Source of the DNA: Protula sp. h YS-2021
Taxonomy: Eukaryota; Annelida; Polychaeta; Sabellida; Serpulidae
Length of the DNA: 64,000 nt
Assembly (NCBI GenBank): GCA_949752745.1
Contig: OX457027.1
Span: 84,245,936-84,309,935 of the forward strand
Direction: 5' to 3'
Position numbers and translations under genes: made by a program. Within the stretch, counting starts at the first letter, position 1. Every line of letters begins with the position of its first letter. The notes under the pieces were generated by a model that worked only from the letters and a program-made list of their open reading frames with translations, had not been told where the DNA came from and ran no database searches. Shown piece by piece: positions 32,101-38,155 of this stretch.

Positions 32101-32510
32101 CTATCTGGCCAAAATGTCTCATTCTACCATCCGTCCCATTCTACGATCTGGGCCTAGTACGTATTTATTTAAGTGCAGTATCACTGAGAGGCTAAAGTCA
32201 AACGAATGGTTTTGACTTGCTAACGCGACAAAACGTTTCTTCATGGCACGGACGGAGTGGATCCTAAAGCCTAATGTTAAATCAGAAAGTAAGAACAGTC
32301 CTCGTAACTTACTCCCCCTCCACTTATTGCTCCAATTCCATCAAATCTACGCCCAACACCCTTTTCTGTGCTAACGATGTACTGCTCGCTCTTTAAAGTC
32401 TGTTTATCGTAATTTGGGACTTGCAGCGAGCAGTTCTGTTTGATTGGAAAGAAGAAAAGTATCAATGTTAATAAGAAATTGTAATGGATTAAAGCTGTCA
32501 CTCTATACAT
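5864..32510 (-). CDS. GALC: Galactocerebrosidase (galactosylceramidase, GH59), exons 1-13
   Basis: The enzyme is lysosomal and removes galactose from galactosylceramide and psychosine. Thirteen minus-strand exons join in phase to 452 residues: 32510-32313, 25898-25830, 25589-25526, 25283-25195, 21194-21030, 20598-20560, 19324-19194, 18708-18591, 15797-15760, 13526-13402, 9121-8982, 7237-7148 and 5953-5864. The start ATG at 32510 opens a hydrophobic signal peptide. The acid/base Glu lies in VWNER (about residue 199) and the nucleophile Glu in LWASEEYS (about 275), as in mammalian [24 protein letters not shown] and LVESYY are other family landmarks. All introns are GT-AG. Human GALC continues about 200 more residues (lectin-like domain); that part was not found, so the call is 3'-incomplete. 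Introns are repeat-rich, and three minisatellites overlap its splice junctions. Confidence 0.93.
6771..7165 (-). repeat. 34-bp minisatellite spanning the GALC exon 12 donor site
   Basis: About 11 units of a 34-bp repeat lie in intron 12. The minus-strand unit reads about ACTGTCAGGAGCTTACGTGAG then TACATGTAACAGT. The unit nearest the exon is the true end of exon 12 (GTGCTGTCAGGGGCTTAC) plus its donor GTGAGT. Roughly half the other units keep TTAC|GTGAG, so they are decoy donors with a few codons of exon attached. The period is not a multiple of three. Confidence 0.88.
7148..7237 (-). CDS. GALC: GALC exon 12
   Basis: Thirty codons, phase 0 at both ends, acceptor TATTACAG and donor CTTAC|GTGAGT. 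It encodes [16 protein letters not shown] and ATFVLSGAY, matching human PYFNVSQQFATFVLKGS. Its 3' end and donor are the founder-like unit of the 34-bp array downstream. Confidence 0.9.
7238..8059. other. GALC intron 11, distal part
   Basis: AT-rich intron with homopolymer runs near 7630-7660. An open frame at 7341-7625 (plus) has no recognisable domain and lies inside the intron. Nothing else supportable is seen. Confidence 0.4.
8060..8830. repeat. Diverged tandem array, about 145-bp units
   Basis: A unit containing TTGGCGAATCGCCAAAAA, a 'GAACATTCGTACAAAATT' phrase and 'GGAATCCGATCAAAATTG' recurs about every 130-160 bp (near 8207, 8372, 8519, 8652 and 8790). The same family appears at 61670-62010. 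Units are well diverged, so the array is old. It lies in GALC intron 11. Confidence 0.75.
8868..8918. repeat. (TG)n then poly-T
   Basis: A short TG run is followed by about 26 T residues, 64 bases below the exon 11 donor in the intron. Confidence 0.8.
8982..9121 (-). CDS. GALC: GALC exon 11
   Basis: Length 140 bp, entering with two bases to complete a GCT codon and ending in phase 0 at ACGATG|GTAAAA. It encodes [26 protein letters not shown] and LTIVIETM, close to human AHTTQFTQPGWYYL and LTIIIETM. Acceptor is GTTACAG. Confidence 0.92.
9122..10439. other. GALC intron 10, proximal part
   Basis: Apart from poly-T tracts at about 9660-9720, I see no repeat unit, domain or RNA gene. Confidence 0.4.
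11023..11803 (+). mobile_element. 3' fragment of a CR1-like LINE inserted in the repeat block
   Basis: Plus-strand frame 11099 encodes [18 protein letters not shown] then a [11 protein letters not shown] segment, the C-terminal signature of CR1-type reverse transcriptases. The 3' UTR contains a 20-bp minisatellite and ends GCGCCATATAAATAC with an (AAT)n tail, as in the LINE at 1737. The host unit breaks after TATCTC at 11022 and resumes at ATAATCTCG at 11801, so a short target duplication is likely. It is severely 5'-truncated. Confidence 0.82.
11578..11722. repeat. 20-bp minisatellite in LINE 3' UTR
   Basis: ATTTTAGTTATTGATTGACT is repeated about seven times with single-base changes (TTGAC, CTCAT, CTGAT variants). 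It sits between the LINE coding remnant and its 3' end. Confidence 0.9.
12266..13048. other. GALC intron 10, nothing recognised
   Basis: No repeat, conserved coding segment or RNA gene was found here. Confidence 0.4.
13051..13223. mobile_element. MITE with pogo/Tigger-style terminal repeats
   Basis: The left end CAGTGAAATCTCGTTAAACC and the reverse complement of the right end, CAGTCGAATCCATTTAAACC, both run into CGACATCG and form terminal inverted repeats of about 28 bp. TA dinucleotides flank both ends (13049-13050 and 13224-13225), as for Tc1/mariner/pogo insertions. It is 173 bp with no coding capacity. It lies in GALC intron 10, about 180 bp from exon 10. Confidence 0.82.
13402..13526 (-). 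CDS. GALC: GALC exon 10
   Basis: Length 125 bp. The first base completes a GCG codon from exon 9; it ends in phase 1 at CTACAG|GTACGC. It encodes [16 protein letters not shown] and [15 protein letters not shown], matching human STIAWNLVASYYEQLPY and LMTAQEPWSGHYVV. Very strong match. Confidence 0.95.
13527..15759. other. GALC intron 9
   Basis: Apart from the MITE at 14474, this holds homopolymer runs (poly-C and poly-G near 14135, 14380 and 15570) and (GCTACC)n at about 15014-15036. Open frames in it are low-complexity or featureless. Confidence 0.4.
14474..14604. mobile_element. 131-bp MITE, pogo-like ends
   Basis: The left end CAGTAAAACCTCGTTATGAC and the inverted right end CAGTCAAAACATAACCAC are imperfect terminal repeats. 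TA flanks both sides (14472-14473 and 14605-14606). The left end resembles pogo/Tigger MITE termini. It is related in style to, but distinct from, the element at 13051. Confidence 0.65.
15760..15797 (-). CDS. GALC: GALC exon 9 (38 bp)
   Basis: Small exon encoding [12 protein letters not shown] plus two bases of an Ala codon, acceptor GTTGCAG and donor CTGC|GTGCGT. It matches human ILNQNYINGYMTS between the nucleophile exon and the IAWNLV exon. Phases agree with both neighbours, which is the main support for so short an exon. Confidence 0.85.
16030..16815. repeat. Short-period ATACATGACACG array around a large hairpin
   Basis: Units of about 13 bp (ATACATGACACGA, ATACATGGCACAA, AGATAACACGAGT) fill 16030-16078 and 16425-16815, with a higher-order period near 78 bp. 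A 345-bp inverted repeat (16082-16427) splits the array. All frames through it are open for hundreds of bases, so the long open frames here are artefacts. Confidence 0.88.
16082..16427. repeat. Inverted repeat with GGTACCATGG palindromes
   Basis: The left arm AACTACGGAAGCGCTGAAGG, continuing through GCCACGGGTACCATTGTG, recurs inverted at 16381-16421 (CACAATGGTACCCGTGGCCC). Arms are about 75 bp. The centre holds many GGTACCATGGTA-type palindromes. Single-stranded DNA or RNA from here could fold into one long hairpin. Confidence 0.88.
16816..17819. other. GALC intron 8, nothing recognised
   Basis: AT-rich intron sequence with a poly-T run at about 17306-17320. No conserved coding segment or repeat unit is seen. 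Confidence 0.4.
17820..18480 (-). mobile_element. Tandem-repeat element with GTCCGTC start block
   Basis: On the minus strand the element begins with a C-run hairpin (ATCCCCCCGTGTAACGGATG), then ATTATAGTTTTCAGC and CGTCCGTCC. About three units of roughly 170-180 bp follow, containing AGCCTGGACAAAACGTC and 'CATGCAAAACGAAAA'. At 17836 the plus strand carries another CCCCCGTGTAACACG. The layout matches elements elsewhere in the window (21.9, 30.5, 39.5, 40.1 and 48.9 kb). Confidence 0.65.
18591..18708 (-). CDS. GALC: GALC exon 8, carrying the catalytic nucleophile
   Basis: Length 118 bp. The first base completes a Gly codon; it ends in phase 0 at GCCAGG|GTAAAG. It encodes [10 protein letters not shown], then [20 protein letters not shown]. 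Human GALC has AHYPGTHS and LWSSEDFSTLNSDMGAGCW; the Glu after WAS corresponds to the nucleophile. The acceptor is TATTTAG at 18709-18710; a nearer CAG would lose the conserved HYPG. A poly-G tract follows the donor. Confidence 0.93.
18709..19193. other. GALC intron 7
   Basis: Short intron with no repeat unit or other feature that I can support. Confidence 0.4.
19194..19324 (-). CDS. GALC: GALC exon 7
   Basis: Length 131 bp, starting in phase 0 after GGTTACAG and ending two bases into a Gly codon. It encodes [20 protein letters not shown] and [10 protein letters not shown], aligning with human MLNYQGLQRVKIIASD and LFKVVDVIG. Its first 18 bases and acceptor are the template-like end of the 50-bp array at 19311-20335. 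Confidence 0.92.
19311..20335 (-). repeat. 50-bp minisatellite (about 20 copies) spanning the GALC exon 7 acceptor
   Basis: The plus-strand unit is CTTCCGTCAACATCTGTAAC, CCCAAACGACACGTTCCCCA, ATCACTAGCC, an exact 50-bp period. On the minus strand every unit reads GGGGTTACAG|ATGTTGACGGAAGG, a copy of the exon 7 acceptor and its first codons. The real exon differs by ATGTTGAAGGAAGG and then continues into GALC code. Central copies (19561-19960) are nearly identical; copies above 19980 share GAGACGTTCCCCG variants. The array occupies most of intron 6. Confidence 0.95.
20560..20598 (-). CDS. GALC: GALC exon 6 (39 bp), acid/base Glu
   Basis: Thirteen codons in phase 0 encode [13 protein letters not shown], matching human IWNERSYNANYIK. 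The Glu of WNE is the GH59 proton donor. The acceptor is TTTATAG and the donor CAG|GTACGA. The short exon is secured by phase, by motif and by its place between LDIDFIG and MLKEGLQ. Confidence 0.93.
20599..21029. other. GALC intron 5
   Basis: AT-rich intron. Open frames on the plus strand here are shadows without domain support. Confidence 0.4.
21030..21194 (-). CDS. GALC: GALC exon 5
   Basis: Fifty-five codons in phase 0 encode [20 protein letters not shown], then [20 protein letters not shown] and [12 protein letters not shown]. Human GALC has RNPNITLIGLPWSFPGWLG and AKRYHDLDIDYIG. The segment forms part of the TIM barrel next to the active site. The acceptor is TTTTGCAG and the donor GGG|GTAAAA. 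Confidence 0.95.
21195..21915. other. GALC intron 4, near exon 5
   Basis: AT-rich, with loose repetition of a 'TTACTGTACGTC.TTT.TATCCG' phrase between 21630 and 21870. No gene is seen. Confidence 0.4.
21916..24345 (+). mobile_element. Composite tandem-repeat element with GTCCGTCC start block
   Basis: A C-run and hairpin (CCGCGTAGCGCGG) is followed at 21985 by GTCCGTCCGTCCGTCTGTCT, then two diverged arrays. One (22360-23060) has about 170-bp units with TTTTACGTAATGACGTCATA. The other (23290-24240) has about 120-bp units with TTCGCCAA.ATTTCCGCC and 'TTTCAAGACAGCAAGACTA'. It ends near GAAGCCGGGGCTAAAAAAAG. No transposase is present, so it is non-autonomous; superfamily undetermined. Confidence 0.6.
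24478..25235 (-). repeat. Irregular minisatellite spanning the GALC exon 4 donor
   Basis: Roughly 13 units of 45-65 bp repeat TTACCTTCTTAGCCTCGGTC followed by ATGACCCACCACTCGTAGCC on the plus strand. On the minus strand this is the end of exon 4 (GAATGGTGGGTCATGACTGA, GGCTAAGAAG) plus its donor GTAAG. The real junction is the unit at 25195-25235; the rest extend into intron 4. Many units keep GAAG|GTAAG, so decoy donors abound. Homogenisation is weaker than in the exon 7 array. Confidence 0.88.
25195..25283 (-). CDS. GALC: GALC exon 4
   Basis: Length 89 bp. It enters with two bases completing GAT (Asp) and ends in phase 0 at AAGAAG|GTAAGC. It encodes [20 protein letters not shown] then WWVMTEAKK, matching human [20 protein letters not shown] and EWWLMKEAKK. 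Acceptor is CTTTGCAG. Confidence 0.95.
25526..25589 (-). CDS. GALC: GALC exon 3
   Basis: Length 64 bp, phase 0 to phase 1, encoding [20 protein letters not shown]. It matches human [20 protein letters not shown]. Acceptor TTGGCAG, donor TTCGG|GTGAGA. Confidence 0.94.
25830..25898 (-). CDS. GALC: GALC exon 2
   Basis: Twenty-three codons in phase 0, [20 protein letters not shown] then LFK, matching human [20 protein letters not shown]. Acceptor TTTGTAAG, donor AAG|GTATTT. Confidence 0.94.
25899..26229. other. GALC intron 1, proximal end
   Basis: AT-rich with a short direct duplication (ATAATAAAAAGGCA near 26000-26040). Nothing further is seen. Confidence 0.4.
26230..27250 (+). mobile_element. 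3' fragment of a Rex/Babar- or CR1-type LINE
   Basis: Broken plus-strand frames read YCVEIWANT (from 26443), [40 protein letters not shown] and '[14 protein letters not shown]', the conserved block after the fingers/palm region of non-LTR reverse transcriptases. The AT-rich 3' UTR ends in a (TTGA)n tail at 27203-27245. Stops and frame changes show it is dead. The clade is a guess from motif style. Confidence 0.72.
27728..29995. mobile_element. Candidate DNA element with inverted ends and TTGTCA subterminal repeats
   Basis: The left end TACACACATAATATTGCCTC and the inverted right end CTACACACATAATATGCCTT match. Inside the left end are many TTGTCAG/CTTGTCA motifs (27745-27925, 28345-28410); inside the right end are the complementary TGACAAA/GACGAAT motifs (29525-29970). 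The 2.27-kb span also holds an (AT)n run at 29073-29153. No transposase frame is seen. It lies in GALC intron 1. Confidence 0.6.
29073..29153. repeat. (AT)n microsatellite
   Basis: About 38 uninterrupted TA dinucleotides inside GALC intron 1. Confidence 0.97.
29996..30485. other. GALC intron 1, nothing recognised
   Basis: No repeat or coding signal that I can support. Confidence 0.4.
30500..30870 (+). mobile_element. GTCCGTCCGTC start-block element, short copy
   Basis: GCCCCAACCC/TTGGGGTC hairpin, TATAGGTTTGGGGTGTCCGT and CCGTCTGCCCGTC are followed by two diverged units of about 150 bp (GTACATGCCATACCTCCGGT at 30571, GTACACGCCATATCTTCGGT at 30740). It is a member of the same family as the elements at 21.9 and 39.5 kb. 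Confidence 0.6.
30871..32312. other. GALC intron 1, distal end
   Basis: AT-rich intron adjacent to exon 1. An open frame at 31078-31284 has no domain. Nothing else is supportable. Confidence 0.4.
32313..32510 (-). CDS. GALC: GALC exon 1, start codon and signal peptide
   Basis: Sixty-six codons begin with [20 protein letters not shown], a typical signal peptide, then [20 protein letters not shown] and GGG. Human GALC has REFDGIGAVSGGG at the same place. The donor is GGGGGA|GTAAGT in phase 0, joining exon 2 in frame. This ATG is chosen because it directly precedes the hydrophobic core. Confidence 0.92.
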
Positions 32511-33343
32511 CTTGCTTAACTTTTATTTTAAAACTGTGAACAACTTTCAATTTTATTTGTTTATTTTGGGTTCACATGATCACCGACCATGTGATTAATG
32601 TTGTTATAAAACAGCAGACCTCTGGGAGGATGTATCAAACAATCGCAAGGGTTGGCTGTTGGATAACAACATGTGATTGGTGGTGCTTGTTTGCTGGAGA
32701 TCTGAATTCAACAGGTTAGGAAGTTTCCACTGTTCATCGAATAGTGCTTGGCAACACTGTAGAGCCTCTCTGTGATCCGGAGTGGACGAGAAATAGTTCT
32801 GTTCTTTCAGCTAGAGTAGCTCTTGTGAAATCACCAGCGGATCGTTGGAACAAATAGGTCTACTACACAACAGAACAGCACCATATCTGTATCACATTTT
32901 CTATATCACAGTTTCTGGTGCATATGCTCAGGACAGAAAACGCGCAGGATTCGAGTGCCAAAAAAAACATAAATAAGTAAAAAAAAATACACTAAACGCT
33001 TATTCTCCCTGCCATGGATATAAGTTATAAGATGTCTAAACTTTATTGCGGTGAGTGAAAATCTATTCATGACACTGTTACATTGGCGAAGCCACGTTTT
33101 TACAACTGCAGGGAGGGGGAGGCAAACGTAACGGAGGGAGCCGAAGGACACTACGCCTGTGTATTATAATGGTTTCCAACACAAACAGAGCGCTATGTCT
33201 ATTTCAAAGTGATTTTGATGTATTTTTCCATTGATTTCTATGTTTCTCGGTTTTTCATCCTCTACATTTATTTAAAAGAAAAACTGCAGTCCTGTTTCAC
33301 GATCAGATACTGGAAGCAAGTCAGTAATAAGGTAGTGTTGTGA
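32511..33343. other. Upstream region of GALC
   Basis: Presumed 5' flank and UTR of GALC (minus). No TATA box or strong promoter motif stands out. Confidence 0.35.
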
Positions 33344-33349
33344 AAATAT

Positions 33350-33432
33350 GTGAGTCGCAAGCGGGGCTCGAACTGGGAACCTTTCGCTTCATAAGCGAGC
33401 GTGCTAACCACTAAGCCAAAAGCTGCAACTCA
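33350..33432 (-). repeat. tRNA-derived sequence (SINE head or tRNA pseudogene)
   Basis: On the minus strand GGCTTAGTGGTTAGCACGC resembles an internal A box and GGTTCCCAGTTCGAGCCC a B box, at tRNA spacing. The anticodon arm CTCGC-TTATGAA-GCGAA has a mismatch and an unnatural ATG anticodon. The flanking arms (AGTTGCAGC / GCTTGCGACT) pair only partly. It is better read as a SINE head or decayed tRNA than as a working tRNA gene. Confidence 0.6.
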
Positions 33433-34155
33433 TGGAAACAGCCAAGCACAAATGAACATGTAGTTACATGTTTGCATATATTCATTTTCACAACACACAT
33501 TATAGATACCAACTTCACGACAGTAGTTTGGGCATCCACCTAAAAAGCCTGAGGAACCAATTATTCCCATAAACTAAGACTTTCGTCAGTTGCTTTACTT
33601 AAAATAAAGTGAGAAAATGGTGCAACGCTCATTAACTTGATCCAAGTCTTGATTCACTTGATCCAAAACTTACAGCCAAATGTAAACATTTATCAGCTCT
33701 ATCAACGCATAACGAAAAAGAACATATTACACAGAATCAATGAACCCTGTGCCAAAACGGCAGCTAGAGGCAAAAGCCACACAGCAGCATTGTTCACAAC
33801 AGAACATACTTACAACACCCGTATAAACATTGTAACACATTCAACAACATTTTATGTGAAGCCATATATTTATCGAACTCCTGATCTCGATAGGTTTGCT
33901 CCCAAGTGTAATCTGTGCAGCAAAAATCGTTCCAGTCACTGATTGATTCTGATTGGTGCATAGTAGGTCCGTCTTGGATCTTTTGCGTTAAACCATTAAG
34001 CCTTCTTTTGCGTTGAAATTCAAGATCTGGGTGAATTTTGCTTTAATGAACAATTTTTTAGAACAAAAGGGATATGAGTTTTAACTGATCATCTTCAATA
34101 AGTACGTAAAAGCGTGAAACCCTTATATTATCGCCATATTCGCAGCAGAACAAAG
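33433..34155. other. Intergenic, nothing recognised
   Basis: The open frame at 33637-33942 (plus) has no domain and no splice context. Confidence 0.4.
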
Positions 34156-34770
34156 ATAAGCCAATTCGCACTTTGGGATTTTTCGACTGAAAATTTGGGG
34201 GATAAATTATAAAGAAATGCTAAGGGAAAAACATCAAAATTCTAATTTTCCTTCAACATGCACACTTTCAAATTTATAAAGCCATCATATGATCTTTTAA
34301 AAACTATTTTACATATTGTTCAGTCCCTTTAATAACCAACATGTGAATTTACTCGTATTTCTGGCAAAATGGAATTTTGTTGATTTTTTCCGGTACCCTT
34401 ATCCCACCTGAATTCAGCCGAAACGCAAAAACTTTTCGACAAAAGTCAAAAATGCGAATAAGCCTATTCGCACTTTTGACTTTTGCCAAAAAGATTTTGC
34501 GTTTCGGCTGAATTCAGTAGCAATAAGGACATAAAGAATTGATAGAAAAAAAACGACAAAAATAAACAAAATTCCATTTTGCCAGAAACAGATTCACATG
34601 TTCGTTATTAAAGGGACTGAATAATATGTAAAATAGTTTTTAAAAGATCATTTGATAGCTTTATAAATTTGAAAGTTTTCTCCTTGTCACTTCTTTATAA
34701 TTTATCCAAAAAAAATGGCATTCGAAACAACACCTCCACCGGAAAGACCTGAAAGTGTGAATTGGCTTAT
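34156..34770. mobile_element. Foldback element, about 615 bp
   Basis: Long inverted arms run from ATAAGCCAATTCGCACTTT at the left edge to AGTGTGAATTGGCTTAT at the right. The arms share TTTTAAAAACTATTTTACAT, TTCAGTCCCTTTAATAAC and GGCAAAATGGAATTTTGTT, and meet at GCGAATAAGCCTATTCGC near 34462. Arm identity looks high with small indels. There is no coding capacity. Confidence 0.88.
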
Positions 34771-35147
34771 TGGGGCGTTACGAAGGAGAGGAGATATAAT
34801 TGGCCAGAGTAGATCGTAATTGGTGATAAAAAATGCTAAATTCAAACTCCACAAATAAGCCAGCTGCAACCTAGTCCCAGCGGACCCTTTCTATCTTCCT
34901 AGGACAGAAAGGGTCACAGTTCCTGCAATAGAAATGGCCATTGATCTCAATTTTCGAGGCTCTAGATCTTTCCGCGCACGTTCAAGGACACCGAGGCTGG
35001 AACTGGCAGGCTTTTTCTTTAAAAGAGATTTACTCACCTTCAGCTATTCTGTGTCGCTCGGTCAGGTATCAGTATCAGTTGTGGTGCATTGTTAAGCCTA
35101 TCTGCTATAACAGGCTTGAATGTGAGAAAGTTAAACACCTGAGCTGT

Positions 35148-35830
35148 TAGGGGTGCCGATATTAACCGGTGCGGTGATATATCGCGATATTTTTTCGCGA
35201 TATAAATTTCCAAATACCGGTTTTTCCGATTTTTTTACTGTCTCTGTTGTAAGTCTTATATTTGGAAGTCTCCGACATTTTTATCGGAAACTGCCCAGAA
35301 TGAGACACACGATTGTCTGGCACAAAATGTGCACAAGTTCGCCCACTCTGGTGTGCAAGTGAAAGAAGAAAGACAGAACCCAAACAATGAGGGGCCTGCC
35401 GATTTACGGCTACTCCCTAACACGGGAGAGTTTGCAGAACCAACCCAAAAGAAAGTTAAAAGAGAAACCTAACCAAATGAGAAGACTGTGCCGTCTAAGA
35501 CAACGCCATTTAGCGCACTACTGGAACACGTATTTGTGACCAAATTGGAACCACCAAAGTCCTTCCAAGAAAGAGTGCAAGACGACAGTTTTTACAGGCT
35601 CCGTCTGATTTAATTGTGAACCCGCGTGAATGGTTGAAAGAAAACGAGAAAAAAATGCCGCTTTTCGCACGTTACGCAAAATCAGTCTTGTGTATCCAGG
35701 CTAAAGGTGTTCCTTCCGAAAAGGTGTTTTCTACAGCTGGGGACATTGTCACGTCACAGAGATCACAACTGTCTCCAGACGAAGTGGACATGCTCATCTT
35801 TCTTAAGAAAAACATGTGATGTGTTACAAG
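35148..35830 (+). mobile_element. hAT transposon remnant
   Basis: It starts TAGGGGTGCCGATATTAACC, like a hAT terminal repeat, and ends with the C-terminal dimerisation segment of a hAT transposase (35616-35819). Sequence between them is broken by stops. A matching right end was not found, so this is a truncated copy. Confidence 0.65.
35616..35819 (+). pseudogene. hAT transposase C-terminal dimerisation domain
   Basis: Sixty-seven codons include PLFARYAKSVLCIQAKGVPS, EKVFSTAGDIVTSQRSQLSP and DEVDMLIFLKKNM. The 'VPSE.VFS.AGDI....RS.LSP' block is the hallmark of hAT-family (and ZBED) C-termini. Only this piece remains; the catalytic core is absent. A domesticated single exon cannot be excluded, but the upstream sequence has stops. 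Confidence 0.85.
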
Positions 35831-36827
35831 AACAGCTTTGTTTAGCGATGTTAAACACAGCTAATTCTCAGATCTAGTTTTGACCTACTTGATAAGTTTG
35901 CAGTGTTCTGAAAACAATTACGGTATCTAGAGAATAATTTTGTTTAATGGCGTTTTCACCATATCAAAATTAGCGGTTTATTATTTTTTTGAATGGTGGT
36001 TTACAGTAAATATTAGACACTGAATACTTTGAATGTGGTCATAATTTACCGCAAGACAGAGTTTCAGTTTTATAATGTAAGTACATTCTGTTTGTAAGCC
36101 GCTTAAAGTCGAGACATAAGAATAAGTGTGAATACTTTTCATGGGCGACTGTTTGATAGTATGATCTTGCTACAACAGCTCGTGTGCATGCACAACGAAA
36201 TTTGCGCGATAATCACACAATTAGTTAGATTGAGAGCTAAACTCAGCTGTGTCACTTAGCCTTCGATTTGCTGGCGCATTTGATTCCAGTCACTCGTTTT
36301 ATTCGGACGCATGTTAGGATGTGGGGACATGGGAAGTGATACGATTCCCCCTATGGCCTCACCCTCAATACAGAAAAAAACACGACTGACCATCAGGGCT
36401 GGTAAAAATTTCACGAAATTTGAAATTTTTGAAATATTTCAGAAATATTGAAATTTTTGAAATCTTTCAAAGCACATTAGAAACAAAAACACATTTGTAG
36501 GCTATGCGTAATATCTGTTGGTTTAATTTAACAAATACCACCGTCTTAAACGCATAGACAGATAAAATGACTGAATCGCATACCGGTTAAACACATAAAT
36601 CGGTTGACTGCATAAAATTATGTATTTTTAATGGGAGAATTGCACACCGCTTTATCGTAAACCGGATAAGGGCAAAGATTTTTCTCGTTTAAATGGGAAA
36701 CACTGCTTAATTGCAGAATAAGGGGTGACGATTCAAACAGTTCTAAACTAGAAGCAAACTCGCTCACGGGCGTCAGTTGCCCCCTGTTTGTTTAGCTAAC
36801 ATATTGTCTGCTATGTTTTTGACGGTA

Positions 36828-37715
36828 AACGGAACAGACCCCCCCCCGGAACGGATCCCCCCCCTTCGGAACAGACCCCCCTTTTTTGCAGTGGTAGGAA
36901 CAGACCCCCCCCCCCCCCCCCCATTTGTTATTATTATAATAATGTTTCAGTATCTCTGTGAAATTAAATTTAAAAAAATCAAGTTATTTTGGGGATAACA
37001 GAGCAGCGAGCAGATATCCAGAATCACTTTCACTTTCTATTGAATACCTCTCTGGCTCTTGGGTCGGGGTGTGGGTGTTTCGCTAATCTGCAGATTGAAT
37101 CTCCGTTAATTGTTTGACAGAGAGGTTTTGATTGCATCCGAGTTCTATAATTGTGTTATTTGTGTGATCTCACAGTCATCAATTGTGCTATTGCAGAGCA
37201 GCGAGCAGATATCCAGAATCACTTTCACTTTCTATTGAATACATCTCCGGCTCTTGGGTCGGGGTGTGGGTGTTTCGCTAATCTGCAGATTGAATCTCCG
37301 TTAATTGTTTTGACAGAGAGGTTTTGATTGCATTCGAGTTCTGTAATTGTGTTATTTGTGTGATCTCACAGTCATTAATTGTGCTATTTTTAATAGTTTT
37401 ATCAAATTGCAATTGCGATGAAACAACATCAATACATCCTTTCATCCCTTTCATTATGATGAAAGGACATAGGCACATGTTTTCATCGTGATGAAAAGGT
37501 GTTGCATTACTAATAAATACGAAATTTAAAATAATAAGTGAAAATTGTAAAATACAGAAAAATATATATATGAAAAAAAAAAACATTTAAAAAATATATC
37601 TCAGGACATAATATATATATATATATATATATATATGTAAATGGGGGGGGGGGGGGGGGTTCTGTTCCTACCAAAAAGGGGGGTCTGGTCCGGGGGGGGG
37701 GTCTGTTCCTACATT
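36828..37715. repeat. Nested inverted segment with GGAACAGACCCCCC ends
   Basis: GGAACAGACCCCCC motifs at 36829-36920 face GGGGGGTCTGTTCCTAC motifs at 37640-37712. Between them, CAGAGCAGCGAGCAGATATC starts two direct copies of about 190 bp (36999 and 37194). Runs of C and G may be length-unstable or assembly-affected. Confidence 0.7.
37606..37636. repeat. (AT)n microsatellite
   Basis: About 14 AT repeats next to a poly-G tract. Confidence 0.9.
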
Positions 37716-38155
37716 CGTTTTTGACCTACTGTGTACATATCCGACCTCTTTCCCCTGCGCCGTTAACAATGAGCCCCCTTTCAGCAGTTACTATAGACCC
37801 TCCTGCCTCCCTCCCCACCTCTTAGAAACACCCGCTCAGATACCCGGAGTAGATGTGTCAACGGTGCTATAGGCCAGCAACTGCTAGCTTTGTTACTCAA
37901 AAGTCATAGACTACACAGGATTTCTGTGGCTGCATACTGGTAGAGTTATGTCAACGCAATGTGTTAACTGACAACTTAAGATGAATGTCCGTTGATAGTT
38001 ATCCGTCAGTATTTGGTATTGTTGATGCCCAACTTATTTCTTATTTAAAAATTTCAAAACATGTGAAATTTTTGAAATTTTTACAGTGAAATATTTCGTG
38101 AAATATTTCAAGAAATATTTCATTCGAAATATTTCATACCAGCCCTGCTGACCAT

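Larger units (their letters stand above)
36394..38147. mobile_element. Non-autonomous hAT-like element with perfect 8-bp target duplication
   Basis: Ends CAGGGCTGGTAAAAATTTC and GAAATATTTCATACCAGCCCTG are inverted. The 8-bp CTGACCAT directly flanks both ends (36386-36393 and 38148-38155). Subterminal AAATATTTC repeats fill both ends. Inside lie a direct duplication of about 190 bp and an inverted C-run/G-run element. No transposase is encoded. Confidence 0.92.

Noticed and set aside
33350..33432. A functional tRNA-His gene
   Set aside because: The anticodon would be AUG, the anticodon stem has a mismatch and the acceptor stem pairs poorly.
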